A DNA stretch of 64,000 nt from JABDMD01 sp965203475. GTDB lineage: Bacteria; Pseudomonadota; Gammaproteobacteria; UBA4575. Numbering within the stretch: the first letter of the stretch is position 1; the number at the start of each line of letters is the position of its first letter. A program made the position numbers and the translations under genes. This document shows positions 36,581 to 46,112 of this stretch, one piece after another. The stretch is from NCBI GenBank assembly GCA_965203475.1, contig OZ241890.1, positions 930,001 through 994,000 on the forward strand, in the 5' to 3' direction. Under the pieces are notes generated by a model, which had not been told where the DNA came from, did not search any database, and saw only the letters and a list, made by a program, of their open reading frames with translations.

Positions 36581-37454
36581 AATCGCACTTGTGCAGCAGC
36601 AAATGACAGCAGATTATGAAAATAACCTTGCTGATAGTTTGCAACAAATTCAAGCTGCTGCACGCAACAAAGCCGATTTAGTTGTTCTTTGCGAATTACA
36701 TACCAGTTTATATTTTTGCCAACAAGAATCGGCTCATAATTTTACACTTGCGCAGACTATTCCCGGCCCACTTACACAATCATTAAGCGCGGCTGCAAAA
36801 CAAAATAATATTGTTGTCATAAATACAATGTTTGAAAAACGTGCAGATGGTCTCTATCACAACACTGCAATCGTGTTTGATAATGATGGAAGCATTGCGG
36901 GCAAGTATCGGAAAATGCATATCCCTGATGATCCTGGATATCATGAAAAATATTATTTTGCGATGGGTGATCTAGGATTTAAACCTATACAAACGTCTAT
37001 TGGTTCATTGGGAGTATTAATTTGTTGGGATCAATGGTTTCCTGAGGCTGCCAGATTAATGACATTAGCAGGAGCCCAAATTTTAATTTATCCATCCGCA
37101 ATCGGTTGGGACCCAACAGATAATGAATTAGAACAACAACGTCAATTTCACGCATGGCAAACCATTCAACAAAGTCATGCCATTGCGAACAATCTACCTG
37201 TTGTGAGTGTGAATCGAGTTGGCCATGAAAAAGATACATCAGCGAAAACACCTGGCATAGATTTTTGGGGCCAATCCTTTGTAACCGATGCATTTGGGAA
37301 AGTACTTGCAAAAGCAGCAAGCGATCAATCACAAATTTTGTATTCCGATATTAACTTGGCCGAAACGGAACAAATACGACAAATATGGCCTTATCTTCGA
37401 GATCGGCGAGTTGATGCTTATGAAGATATTAGTCGAAGATTTATTGATGATTAA
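36567..37454 (+). CDS. aguB: N-carbamoylputrescine amidase
   Basis: A 295-residue nitrilase-superfamily enzyme that hydrolyses N-carbamoylputrescine to putrescine, CO2 and ammonia. The Glu-Lys-Cys triad is visible: Glu in LVVLCELHTSLYF, Lys in GKYRKMHIPDD, Cys in GVLICWDQWFPEAAR. The start ATG lies inside the end of aguA. Converges on a small minus-strand gene with an 8-base gap. Confidence 0.96.
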   Translation: MTSIKIALVQQQMTADYENNLADSLQQIQAAARNKADLVVLCELHTSLYFCQQESAHNFTLAQTIPGPLTQSLSAAAKQNNIVVINTMFEKRADGLYHNTAIVFDNDGSIAGKYRKMHIPDDPGYHEKYYFAMGDLGFKPIQTSIGSLGVLICWDQWFPEAARLMTLAGAQILIYPSAIGWDPTDNELEQQRQFHAWQTIQQSHAIANNLPVVSVNRVGHEKDTSAKTPGIDFWGQSFVTDAFGKVLAKAASDQSQILYSDINLAETEQIRQIWPYLRDRRVDAYEDISRRFIDD

Positions 37455-37462
37455 AATGATTG

Positions 37463-37690
37463 CTAATTTTCTGACTTGTTATTGAATACATAGTAAATAT
37501 GTCGCAATCCAAGCGCTAATACAATCACACCTAATACCAATACACCAATCAACACCATAATCCCTGCCAATCCTTCAAACGAATGCCCAAATAATTGAAC
37601 CATATTTGTTTCCATAAATATATTATATTTAGGAATAAGCCGCGAAACGAATAATCCAAATATTAAAATAAAAATGATACCTTTAACCAA
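37463..37690 (-). CDS. Small membrane protein, 75 aa
   Basis: A 75-residue protein with two membrane helices (about 3-20 and 42-64) separated by a polar loop KYNIFMETNMVQLFGHSFEG. TTG start with AAGGA 7 bases upstream, which decides the start. It follows the broken DUF6868-like gene by 11 bases on the same strand, so the two were one transcription unit. I do not recognise it. Confidence 0.6.
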   Translation of the reverse strand: MVKGIIFILIFGLFVSRLIPKYNIFMETNMVQLFGHSFEGLAGIMVLIGVLVLGVIVLALGLRHIYYVFNNKSEN

Positions 37691-37701
37691 AACTAATTCC
37701 T

Positions 37702-37938
37702 TTAATTAACTATTTTTAATGCTAAATATGGGATTACAAATAATACGATAATTAGAATTTTAAAATGTGCCATTAATTTGAAATGAAGCAAGTCAAATTG
37801 CTCAGTCGTTAAATAAAACCATTTGCTGTGAATTTAATACATCCAATTTTTCGCCACCATAAACATCAATAACCAAATCATTAATGCAGCAACTCCTAAT
37901 ACAGCACACCAGGCTAATGTGGGTTGAAGTATGTCCAT
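37702..37938 (-). pseudogene. DUF6868-like membrane protein interrupted by a stop codon
   Basis: From ATG 37936-37938 the frame reads a 34-residue membrane segment (LAWCAVLGVAALMIWLLMF, ending AKNWMY), then TAA, then continues open for 43 codons (IHSKWFYLTTEQFDLLHF ... FKILIIVLFVIPYLALKI) to a final TAA at 37702. Joined, the 78 residues have the layout I recall for DUF6868: short helix with WC, a 'Y-x-H-x-KWF' linker, then a second helix ending PYLAL. The only defect is TAA where that family usually has an Arg codon. It may be a young pseudogene, a sequence error, or a read-through product. Confidence 0.65.
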
Positions 37939-38055
37939 GATATATCCAGTAATTTGTATATCTTGGCAACTATGTTACTAAATTTGCTTGATAGTAAACA
38001 AATGAGACACCTGCCAAATTAATTGGCAAACTATTTAAGCATGAATATGGATATT

Positions 38056-38928
38056 TTAAGCGGCGATTGGATGCGCTACATCATCTGCTGATACATCTGC
38101 TTCAACTGGATCAAATACATGCACCGAGTTTCCTTTTACTGAGGCATGTTTTAATGCATTTTCGGTAAGTTCCATCAAGTTATAGCCTGACGTAATACTT
38201 TCCATCGCAGAACAAACACCAATACTTGTAGTAATCTGAATTGGAGATTCATTCTCGTCTTCTTCATTCGCTGGTACTTCTATTTGCTCAATGTCCGAAC
38301 GTAATCGATTCGCAAGTATTTCCGCCATTTCTTCTTCAGTTTGTGTGGTGGCGACTATGATTTTATCTTTATCAAATCGCGCTACAATATCTGAAGATCG
38401 AACTGCATTTGAAATAAAATCACTTACTTTTCGTAACACAACGTCGCCAACGAGATTACCATGTTGTTTTAGTACTGCTTCATACTGGTCAATGCTGAAT
38501 AAAAGTAATGATAATGGAAGCTTATAACGATTAGCACGTTGTAATTCTTCTTCGATTCTTCGATCAAAATATCTACGGTTATAAATTTCAAGGTTGGGGT
38601 CAATAATACTCGCTTGCTCGATGGCAATAGCTTCTTTGATATCTCGCGTAGTCTGATACGTTAAGAAACATAATAAAAGTGTAAATGCAGCTATTGAAAA
38701 ACAAACTACAGGTAATGTGATTCCGGTAAATGCGATTACATCCATCCACATCAAAACAAGATAATTTATATAAGCAACAATTAAACCGAGAATAAAAAAG
38801 GAAAGAATTTTCCAATTACTGCGGACATCACCTGGAGGTAATTTTTGAATAAGTTGATGTACTGTCAATAGTGCTACAGCATAGAAGCCCACACTACTGA
38901 CTAACAATATATTCGTTAATAACCACAT
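38056..38928 (-). CDS. Membrane protein with degenerate GGDEF domain
   Basis: A 290-residue protein: three membrane helices (about 3-25, 40-62, 66-90), then a GGDEF-family domain starting DPNLEIYNRRYFDRRIEEEL. The catalytic GGDEF is replaced by FDKDK (about 185-189), and the substrate-binding LLLFSIDQYEAVLKQHG keeps only part of the usual pattern. Cyclic-di-GMP synthesis is therefore unlikely; a structural or sensory role is possible. I chose ATG 38926-38928 because TTGGAG lies 7 bases upstream. It begins 49 bases after ccmI and may be the last gene of the ccm operon. Confidence 0.85.
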   Translation of the reverse strand: MWLLTNILLVSSVGFYAVALLTVHQLIQKLPPGDVRSNWKILSFFILGLIVAYINYLVLMWMDVIAFTGITLPVVCFSIAAFTLLLCFLTYQTTRDIKEAIAIEQASIIDPNLEIYNRRYFDRRIEEELQRANRYKLPLSLLLFSIDQYEAVLKQHGNLVGDVVLRKVSDFISNAVRSSDIVARFDKDKIIVATTQTEEEMAEILANRLRSDIEQIEVPANEEDENESPIQITTSIGVCSAMESITSGYNLMELTENALKHASVKGNSVHVFDPVEADVSADDVAHPIAA

Positions 38929-38977
38929 ATATAACTCCAATTCTTCCTTGATAAATAAGGGAGTTGAACGAATATAG

Positions 38978-40219
38978 TTACGGCGCTAACTCGCTTATTT
39001 CAATATCCACAGTTTCTGCTTGCTTCGTAGAAACCGATGTAACTGTTCCAAATATGTCCCCGCTTTGCATAATTGCCTGACCAGACTTGGAAATTCTGGC
39101 AATTACCTCTACCCGATCCATGGTCGAGAGAGTCATTCCAGACATCATTGAAACAGAATCATCCAGGGTTACAGTAGCCGGCAGGTCTCCAGCGGTCTTT
39201 TTCACTAGTGCTAAAGGCATCTTCGGGCCGTTTTCAGCTCTCGCATAAATGAAAAGTGTGTCCGAATTCACAATTTTATCCCTTAAATTCTCAGCTAATG
39301 AGACATTTACAGTGATTTTAGCACCACTACTTTCTGACTCTTGTTTAGCGATCTGCTCTACTTGTGTCGCTTCTAGACCTGCTTTTTTACGCGCATCATT
39401 GACATATACCAGCAATGAAGATTGCACTTCAGTTTGATTGCTAGGAATTTGTTGCATTAAATTTTCCCAATGCTCAATCGCCGCATCAAAATCACCTAAT
39501 TGATAAGATGCCATGCCCGCATACCAAAGACCGCGTTCATGCCTTGGATCTATTTTTAACGCCTTTATAAATAAAGATAAGGTAGATTTTTCAAACTTTT
39601 GTTCCGCGGCGTAGGCTTGCGCTTCTCCATAGGCCACTAATATATCGGGATTAGCTCCATTGGACAGATCGTTTGCCTTTGTATACGCATGCACCGATTC
39701 TTTAAATTTTTCTGTAATTAAATAAGAACGACCAAGCATTATCCAACCTTCAAGGTTACTCGGGTCTTGCTTTAACTTTTGCTCTAAACTTGTAATAGCT
39801 TCATCGACAGAAGGCATTTCACCTTCTTGCAGTGCTTGTATTTCTGACTGAAACTCAGGATCTAAGGAATGTAATCCATTACTAATTTGCAAATAAATGA
39901 TAAGTGTAAGTATTGGTAATGTTAGAGTAACAATAATGGGTATCGCTTTATTACGTACTTTTAAATTTCGATCCTTAACTCTTTCTGCATCATCGATCAA
40001 CGTACGCTGCAAATCGGCTTTGGCAATTTGTAATTGTTCTTGATCGATAAGATCTCTTTCATAATCGGCTGCTAGCTCTAACAACTTTTTGTCATAAACA
40101 GCTCGATTGATTTGATCACGGTCAACATCTGCTTCTGCATCCTTCGCAAGCAAAGATGGCAATACAATAACTAATGCCACAATAATAAGCAGTGCGCAGA
40201 TTAACCAAAAACTTAGCAT
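38978..40219 (-). CDS. ccmI: Cytochrome c maturation protein CcmI
   Basis: A 413-residue protein with two membrane helices (2-20 and about 93-113) around a cytoplasmic coiled segment, then a periplasmic TPR region (about 150-270: LEGWIMLGRSYLI, RGLWYAGMASYQLGDFDAAI) and a beta-rich C-terminal domain. CcmI holds apocytochrome c for haem ligation with CcmF and CcmH. Follows ccmH by 5 bases. Confidence 0.92.
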   Translation of the reverse strand: MLSFWLICALLIIVALVIVLPSLLAKDAEADVDRDQINRAVYDKKLLELAADYERDLIDQEQLQIAKADLQRTLIDDAERVKDRNLKVRNKAIPIIVTLTLPILTLIIYLQISNGLHSLDPEFQSEIQALQEGEMPSVDEAITSLEQKLKQDPSNLEGWIMLGRSYLITEKFKESVHAYTKANDLSNGANPDILVAYGEAQAYAAEQKFEKSTLSLFIKALKIDPRHERGLWYAGMASYQLGDFDAAIEHWENLMQQIPSNQTEVQSSLLVYVNDARKKAGLEATQVEQIAKQESESSGAKITVNVSLAENLRDKIVNSDTLFIYARAENGPKMPLALVKKTAGDLPATVTLDDSVSMMSGMTLSTMDRVEVIARISKSGQAIMQSGDIFGTVTSVSTKQAETVDIEISELAP

Positions 40220-40224
40220 CGCAG

Positions 40225-40674
40225 TTATTCTTTATCTAACAAGTTATCTAATTTTTGTTTCTCTTCTTCAGACAAAGAAGCTTCATTTGTAGTCTTTTGC
40301 TTTTTAATAATTTTAAATAAAATAAGTAAAACCAATACTAAAAACACAAATGGCCCAAACCATAATAGATAAGTTTTAGGCTTTACTAGAGGCTTGTATA
40401 AAACAAAATCTCCATAGCGGTTAGCCATGAAATCGATGATTTCATTATCCGTCGCACCTTCTTCTAGCATTTTTTTAACTTCGGCACGTAAATCAACTGC
40501 CAAATCAGCGTCGGACTCAGCAATAGTTTGGTTTTGACATACCAAACATCTCAATTCATTTAGTATTGAGTGATAACGCCCTTCATATTCTGGTGCAACA
40601 CTAATTGCCTCAGCCAAAGCGCTAGATGCACTACACACGAGAACAAGTCCAAAAAATAATTTAGGAAGCTTCAT
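40225..40674 (-). CDS. ccmH: Cytochrome c maturation protein CcmH
   Basis: A 149-residue protein: signal peptide to about residue 21, the redox motif LRCLVCQNQTIAESDADLA (42-60), and a C-terminal membrane helix (FGPFVFLVLVLLILFKI). It keeps the apocytochrome CXXCH cysteines reduced. Length fits the short CcmH/CcmL form, with the TPR part carried by the separate ccmI gene. Its start overlaps the end of ccmG by 14 bases. Confidence 0.95.
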   Translation of the reverse strand: MKLPKLFFGLVLVCSASSALAEAISVAPEYEGRYHSILNELRCLVCQNQTIAESDADLAVDLRAEVKKMLEEGATDNEIIDFMANRYGDFVLYKPLVKPKTYLLWFGPFVFLVLVLLILFKIIKKQKTTNEASLSEEEKQKLDNLLDKE

Positions 40675-41191
40675 TATTAAGTGCTTGGATCAAAGGCAAT
40701 ATTTTGGATTCCACATCTTCTTTGGTAAGAGGACCAATGTGCTTGTGCCGAATAATGCCTTTTTTATCAACAACAAAGGTTTCGGGTGCTCCATATACAC
40801 CCCAATCTATGCTGGTCCTACCTGATTCATCTACGGCATTGGCCACATAAGGATTTCCAAATTCTTTTAAATATAACTTGGCTTGCTGGCTATCGTCTTT
40901 GTAATTCAGACCATAAATAGGCACTACGTTTTGAGCCGCTAAATTATTCAAAATGGGATGCTCTTGTTTGCATGCAAAGCACCATGTCGCCCATACATTC
41001 ACTAAAGAGACTTTTCCTAAAAACTCTTTTTCTGTAATGACACTGGATTCTAGTAGACGTGGTAATGAAAATTCAGGCACTGGTTTACCGATTAAGGGAG
41101 ATGGCACTTCCGAAGGATCTTTATATAGGCCGATGAATAAAAAACCCATCAACACTAGAAAAAGAATTACCGGTACTAGAAATTTCAACAT
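40661..41191 (-). CDS. ccmG: Thiol:disulfide interchange protein CcmG/DsbE
   Basis: A 176-residue membrane-anchored thioredoxin-like protein. The anchor MLKFLVPVILFLVLMGFLFI is followed by SLPRLL and the active site VWATWCFACKQEHP with CFAC. It passes reductant to CcmH. I chose ATG 41189-41191, 10 bases after the ccmF stop; an upstream TTG would overlap ccmF. Confidence 0.95.
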   Translation of the reverse strand: MLKFLVPVILFLVLMGFLFIGLYKDPSEVPSPLIGKPVPEFSLPRLLESSVITEKEFLGKVSLVNVWATWCFACKQEHPILNNLAAQNVVPIYGLNYKDDSQQAKLYLKEFGNPYVANAVDESGRTSIDWGVYGAPETFVVDKKGIIRHKHIGPLTKEDVESKILPLIQALNNEAS

Positions 41192-41201
41192 GACGAATAA
41201 C

Positions 41202-43196
41202 TTAGGATGCTCTAACAACAGCTTGAGCTTTGTTTGAACCTTCAGCTACTCTCTTTTCACGCTTTACTTTTAAACGATAGCGTTTATCTGAGGCGGCCAA
41301 TAATCCTCCAAAGGCCATTAACATTGCACCTAACCAGACCCACTGTATGAACGGTTTGTAGTAAATGCGCATGCCCCAAGTTTCGTTGCTGGTTTGTTCA
41401 CCTAAAGAAACGTATACATCGCGTAAAAAACCAGAATCGATTCCCGCTTCCGTCATTGGATTTTGTTGAACTAAATATGTTCTTTTTTCTGGTTGCAACG
41501 ATGCAACTCGCTTTTTATTTTTAAAAACATCAACCGTGCCTTGCTTAGAAGAATAGTTTGGACCTTGAATATCTTTTACGCCCATAAATACGAAGGTGTA
41601 TCCAGACATTTCTACCATCTGCCCTATCTTCATGGGTAGTTCTTTTTCTTCTTCGAATGCGCTTACAAAGGTCACTCCAAACACAAAAATTCCTATTCCA
41701 ATATGCGCAAATGTCATGCCATACATTGAGCGTGGAATTTTCTTTAGATGTTGCGAAATATTTTTGTCGTCACGTGATATATTTTTTAACAAGTAGTAAA
41801 TTGCAGCTGCAATCGACCAACCACCTAAAGTAATTCCTAGTAATACCAATATTGAAGTTCGACCTGCTACAATAAATGGCAACGCAACTCCAATAATTAG
41901 ACCAATTATTAGAATTTTTATTAATCGTTTAAACACATCTTGCATAGTGGCTTTTTTCCACCGCATAAATGGACCGATGCCCACCACTAACACCAAAGGC
42001 AACATCAATGGCACGAATACCGCATTAAAATAAGGAGGACCTACAGAAATTTTTCCAGCATTTAACGCATCCAAGAATAATGGATATAACGTTCCTACTA
42101 AAATTGTGAGCGTGGCCACTAACAACAAAACATTATTCAGTAGTAAAGCCGTTTCACGAGAAAATAATTCAAATTGACCAATTGACTTTATGTAAGGCGC
42201 ACGTAAGGCATACAACAGTAGAGATCCACCGATCACTACCGCCAAAAACATTAAAATATAAACGCCTCGCGCAGGGTCGGTGGCAAATGCATGCACTGAA
42301 ACCAAAACACCGGAACGCACTAAAAAGGTTCCTAACAAACTTAGTGAAAATGCGAGAATGGCCAATAACACCGTCCAACTTTTAAAGCTGGAACGTTTTT
42401 CTGTAACCGCGAGTGAGTGTATAAGTGCCGTACCCACTAACCAAGGCATAAATGATGCGTTTTCAACCGGATCCCAAAACCACCAACCGCCCCAGCCTAA
42501 TTCATGATAAGCCCACCAACTGCCTAACGTAATTCCAATGGTTAAACATACCCAGGCAAAGGTCGCCCAAGGACGCGACCATCGAGCCCAAGCCGAATCC
42601 AACTTTCCGCCGAGCAAAGCTGCAATGGCAAAGGCAAAGGCCACGGAAAAACCGACATACCCCATGTACAACATAGGAGGATGGATTACTAAACCTGGAT
42701 CTTGTAACAATGGATTTAAATCACGACCCTCAGGAGGGACTGGAAATAATCTTTCAAACGGGTTTGAAGTAAGTAGCATAAATAATAAAAAGCCCACACT
42801 TACAAATCCCATAATACCTAATACTCGAGCTACCATTTCATTTGGCAAACTTCGACTAAATATCGTTACAGCAAAAGTCCAACCTGCCAACATAAGCACC
42901 CATAACAATAGTGATCCTTCATGCGCACCCCAAACAGCAGAAATTTTATATTGCAAAGGCAGTGCAGTATTGGAATTTGAGGCTACATATAAAACAGAAA
43001 AATCACTGGTGATAAAACTATAAGTTAAACATATATAAGAAATGATAATAAACAAGAATTGCCCTCGGGCAGCGGGCTTTGCCACCGCCATCCACTGACT
43101 GGTATTCGTTTGTGCACCCAGAACTGGAACTATGGTTTGCACCAATGCTAAACAAAGCGCAATGATTAACGCAAAATGGCCAACTTCAGGAATCAT
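41202..43196 (-). CDS. ccmF: Haem lyase CcmF
   Basis: A 664-residue inner-membrane protein with about 15 helices. The haem-handling motif WGGWWFWDPVENASF (near 233) and GAHEGSLLLWVL (near 91) identify CcmF. With CcmH/CcmI it attaches haem to apocytochrome c in the periplasm. The start abuts the ccmE stop; length is normal. Confidence 0.97.
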   Translation of the reverse strand: MIPEVGHFALIIALCLALVQTIVPVLGAQTNTSQWMAVAKPAARGQFLFIIISYICLTYSFITSDFSVLYVASNSNTALPLQYKISAVWGAHEGSLLLWVLMLAGWTFAVTIFSRSLPNEMVARVLGIMGFVSVGFLLFMLLTSNPFERLFPVPPEGRDLNPLLQDPGLVIHPPMLYMGYVGFSVAFAFAIAALLGGKLDSAWARWSRPWATFAWVCLTIGITLGSWWAYHELGWGGWWFWDPVENASFMPWLVGTALIHSLAVTEKRSSFKSWTVLLAILAFSLSLLGTFLVRSGVLVSVHAFATDPARGVYILMFLAVVIGGSLLLYALRAPYIKSIGQFELFSRETALLLNNVLLLVATLTILVGTLYPLFLDALNAGKISVGPPYFNAVFVPLMLPLVLVVGIGPFMRWKKATMQDVFKRLIKILIIGLIIGVALPFIVAGRTSILVLLGITLGGWSIAAAIYYLLKNISRDDKNISQHLKKIPRSMYGMTFAHIGIGIFVFGVTFVSAFEEEKELPMKIGQMVEMSGYTFVFMGVKDIQGPNYSSKQGTVDVFKNKKRVASLQPEKRTYLVQQNPMTEAGIDSGFLRDVYVSLGEQTSNETWGMRIYYKPFIQWVWLGAMLMAFGGLLAASDKRYRLKVKREKRVAEGSNKAQAVVRAS

Positions 43197-43660
43197 TATT
43201 GATATGAACCTTTAGGAATGTTTTCCGGATGAGAAGCTCCTGATTGTTTTAAAGCATCAGCGACTTCGGGTGGCATATAATTTTCATCATGTTTAGCTAA
43301 CACTTCTTGCGCAACAATTATTCCTTGCTCATTAATTTTCCCTTGTGCAACGATCCCCTGACCTTCCCGAAATAAATCCGGAAGCAAACCTGTATATCGC
43401 ACAGTTACAGATTCAGCAGTATCTGTAAGATCAAACTCAGTTGTTAACCCATCACTTTCCTTTGTAACACTACCTTCAACAACTAATCCACCTACACGAA
43501 ACAATTTATTGCTTGGCACATTACCCGACGCAATTTCAGTAGGTGTATGAAACAACATAATGTTTTGTCGCATAGCATATAATCCTAAGGCCGCTGCAGC
43601 GCTAAACCCTAATAAAAGAATTATTATGAATATCAATCGTTGTTTACGTTTCGCGCGCAT
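43196..43660 (-). CDS. ccmE: Haem chaperone CcmE
   Basis: A 154-residue anchored periplasmic OB-fold protein: basic N-terminus RAKRKQR, helix to about 30, VGGLVVEGSV, and the haem-binding His in VLAKHDENYMPPEV near 122-135. It binds haem covalently and delivers it to CcmF. It begins 1 base after the ccmD stop. Confidence 0.96.
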   Translation of the reverse strand: MRAKRKQRLIFIIILLLGFSAAAALGLYAMRQNIMLFHTPTEIASGNVPSNKLFRVGGLVVEGSVTKESDGLTTEFDLTDTAESVTVRYTGLLPDLFREGQGIVAQGKINEQGIIVAQEVLAKHDENYMPPEVADALKQSGASHPENIPKGSYQ

Positions 43661-43661
43661 T

Positions 43662-43811
43662 TTAGTCTTCTAAACTATCTTCAATTTCTCGAATAATTTT
43701 TTTTCTGCGGTATATGGTTGCAATTACACTCCACACTAAAGCAATGGCTGTAATGCCATATGCACTCCAAACATAAACCCCTTTTCCATCCATGTATAAG
43801 AATTCTTGCAT
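43662..43811 (-). CDS. ccmD: Cytochrome c maturation protein CcmD
   Basis: A 49-residue protein found by reading the gap between ccmC and ccmE. It has one helix (VYVWSAYGITAIALVWSVIA, about 12-31) and the basic cytoplasmic tail YRRKKIIREIE typical of CcmD, which helps release haem-loaded CcmE from the CcmABC complex. Its ATG shares one base with the ccmC TGA. Confidence 0.93.
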   Translation of the reverse strand: MQEFLYMDGKGVYVWSAYGITAIALVWSVIATIYRRKKIIREIEDSLED

Positions 43812-44551
43812 CAAAAGTTGCCCTGTACTAGATGCCTAACCCACTTCGTATTCCGTTCACGAGACAAAATCCCGTTGCGTAATCGAATAAACAATATCCA
43901 TCCAAAATACACTTTAAAGGCAACCGCCATTACTAATAACGGATAAAGCATGCTTGGGTGCATGGATGGCGTTTCAGAAACAATTTCCATATTCGGTTGA
44001 TGTAACGAATTCCACCAAACGACAGAATAATGAATAATAGGAATATTAATCACGCCAACAATGGCTAATAAACTTGCTGCTTTGGCGCCTGTACGTGGAT
44101 CCTCAATCGCAGATTGAATTGCGATAACGCCTAAGTATAAAAATAACAAAACTAACTCAGAGGTAAGACGAGCATCCCACTGCCAATAAGTACCCCAGGT
44201 AGGTTTACCCCACAACATTCCCGTTATTAAGGCAAGCGCAGTAAATACGGCACCAATATAGGCGCATTCAAGCACCATCACTTCTGATAATTTTGTTTTC
44301 CACACCAATGCAACAAATCCAGCACTTGCCATGACGACGTACACAAACATGGACATCCATGCGGCAGGTACATGAATGAATATAATTCGGTAAGATTCAC
44401 CTTGCTGATAATCAGTAGGCGCAACGACTAAACCCCAATACAAGCCAATCGCCATTAAAATTATTGTTAATGCAGCAAACCAAGGTATCCATTTGCCCGA
44501 CCATTCATAAAAATACTTGGGTGATGAAAATTTATGAAACCACTGCCACAT
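43811..44551 (-). CDS. ccmC: Haem-binding transporter subunit CcmC
   Basis: A 246-residue protein with six membrane helices. The haem motif WGTYWQWDARLTSEL (near 119) and HVPAAWMSM and HYSVVWWNSLHQP with axial His residues identify CcmC, which loads haem onto CcmE. Lies 28 bases after ccmB. Confidence 0.96.
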   Translation of the reverse strand: MWQWFHKFSSPKYFYEWSGKWIPWFAALTIILMAIGLYWGLVVAPTDYQQGESYRIIFIHVPAAWMSMFVYVVMASAGFVALVWKTKLSEVMVLECAYIGAVFTALALITGMLWGKPTWGTYWQWDARLTSELVLLFLYLGVIAIQSAIEDPRTGAKAASLLAIVGVINIPIIHYSVVWWNSLHQPNMEIVSETPSMHPSMLYPLLVMAVAFKVYFGWILFIRLRNGILSRERNTKWVRHLVQGNF

Positions 44552-44579
44552 ATTATTTCTTTACCATTCTTTAAATAAA

Positions 44580-45248
44580 TCAACTTACACTAATTTTGAG
44601 AGAAGCAAATATCGCTAAAGGCGCAAGCAACAACGCCAAAATTAGACCAGCACCCAGCATTGCCAGTTGGCCTGAATAATCGAGACCCTCTACTGCTGCC
44701 CCTACCGCACTGGATGCAAAAATTAACACGGGAATATAGAGCGGCAATACCAGCAAGCCTAATAGTATGCCTCCGCCACGTAATCCTGCGGTCAACGCTA
44801 CCCCGATCGACCCAATTAAACTGAGAATCGGTGTGCCGAGTAATAACGTTACGATTAATACAGGAACTGCGCTAATAGGTATATATAAGAGTAAAGCCAT
44901 CACTGGAACCACAACTAACATGGGAAGACCGGTCGTTAGCCAATGCGCAACCACTTTGCCAAAGATTAATAAGGTAGGCGGATGCTGACTTAAAAATAAC
45001 TGCTCAACACTGCCATCATCGAAGTCCTGGCGAAAAATGCTATCCATAGAAATTAATGCTGCCAACAATGCCGCTACCCAAACGACGCCTGGTGCAAGTT
45101 GACTTAAAAATTCCTGATCAGGAGTCACGCCTAATGGAAATAACGTAATCACAATAACATAGAATAGTATTGGATTAACTAATTCTGACCTACGCCGGAA
45201 AGCTACTAGTAAATCTCGTTGAATAATTGTGAATAACGCACGTAACAT
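44580..45248 (-). CDS. ccmB: Cytochrome c maturation permease CcmB
   Basis: A 222-residue ABC permease with six helices. FTIIQRDLLVAFRRRSELVNP at the N-terminus and FRQDFDDGSVEQLFLS near 72 are typical of CcmB. It works with CcmA to drive release of holo-CcmE. 14 bases after ccmA. Confidence 0.95.
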   Translation of the reverse strand: MLRALFTIIQRDLLVAFRRRSELVNPILFYVIVITLFPLGVTPDQEFLSQLAPGVVWVAALLAALISMDSIFRQDFDDGSVEQLFLSQHPPTLLIFGKVVAHWLTTGLPMLVVVPVMALLLYIPISAVPVLIVTLLLGTPILSLIGSIGVALTAGLRGGGILLGLLVLPLYIPVLIFASSAVGAAVEGLDYSGQLAMLGAGLILALLLAPLAIFASLKISVS

Positions 45249-45262
45249 ATTTTTATAACTAT

Positions 45263-45895
45263 TTATGAAAGACTTAATCGTTTTGCAGTATGTTCAGAAA
45301 TAGTAAGTTCTCGATGTGTAGTTAAAATCAATAATCCCTGTTGATCCAAATGATTTTTCAACACCAATTCAAATTCTTTAACAAACTCTCTGTCTAAGGC
45401 AGTTAGCGGTTCATCTAACACCCAAATATTTCTTTGCTCCATTTGAATACGCGCTAAAGCCACCCTTCTTTTCTGGCCTGCAGAAAGTTTTCGAGTCAGA
45501 ATATTGCGTTGATTAGACAACCCTACTTTACGAATAATTTCCTTAATTTCCGATTCCTTGTACTCTGTTCCAGCTAAACGTTGCGCAAACGATAAATTTT
45601 CAAATACGGTTAAATCCAGTTTTACACCAGATTGATGACCAACAAACGAGATTTGCTGCTGGAATTCTTCATGTTCATCAATCGGTGTTCCACACCAGGT
45701 TAAAGTGCCCTCAGAAGGCAAACTAAACCCACAAATAATGCGTAGCAGACTGGTTTTGCCACTGCCGTTACTGCCTTCAACCACTAAAACCTGGCCCGCT
45801 TGAATAGAAAAACTGAGATTCGAAAATAACTCTGTGCCGCCTTTTTCGCATCTCAGGTTCTGGGCTTGGAGTACGCTTACCTCCTGTGTGCGCAT
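45263..45895 (-). CDS. ccmA: Cytochrome c maturation ATPase CcmA
   Basis: A 210-residue ABC ATPase: Walker A GSNGSGKTSLL (near 36), signature LSAGQKRRVALARI (near 137), Walker B IWVLDEPLTALD and LTTHRELT. The 'SAGQKRR' form is the CcmA mark. First gene of ccmABCDEFGHI. The 217 bases to the divergent mfd hold both promoters; no clear motif can be singled out. Confidence 0.95.
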   Translation of the reverse strand: MRTQEVSVLQAQNLRCEKGGTELFSNLSFSIQAGQVLVVEGSNGSGKTSLLRIICGFSLPSEGTLTWCGTPIDEHEEFQQQISFVGHQSGVKLDLTVFENLSFAQRLAGTEYKESEIKEIIRKVGLSNQRNILTRKLSAGQKRRVALARIQMEQRNIWVLDEPLTALDREFVKEFELVLKNHLDQQGLLILTTHRELTISEHTAKRLSLS

Positions 45896-46112
45896 ATCAT
45901 CATGGCTAGTTAAACAAATTTGTAGATTATGTCGGGTAACCTATTAATTCCAGTGAGAATAATAACACGTGGTGGCGTACACGCGATGAATGAAGCTATT
46001 CCCAGGATAATATGATTTACCCTTTAGAATCCTGTATTTACGCAACAAACACAGTAAAATGGCGCGCCCAAATCGAATATGACCGCTAACCATTCAGTCC
46101 CAACTGCACGGC

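Noticed and set aside
42538..43023. Plus-strand frame of 161 codons
   Set aside because: It lies wholly inside ccmF, whose minus-strand product is complete and conserved.
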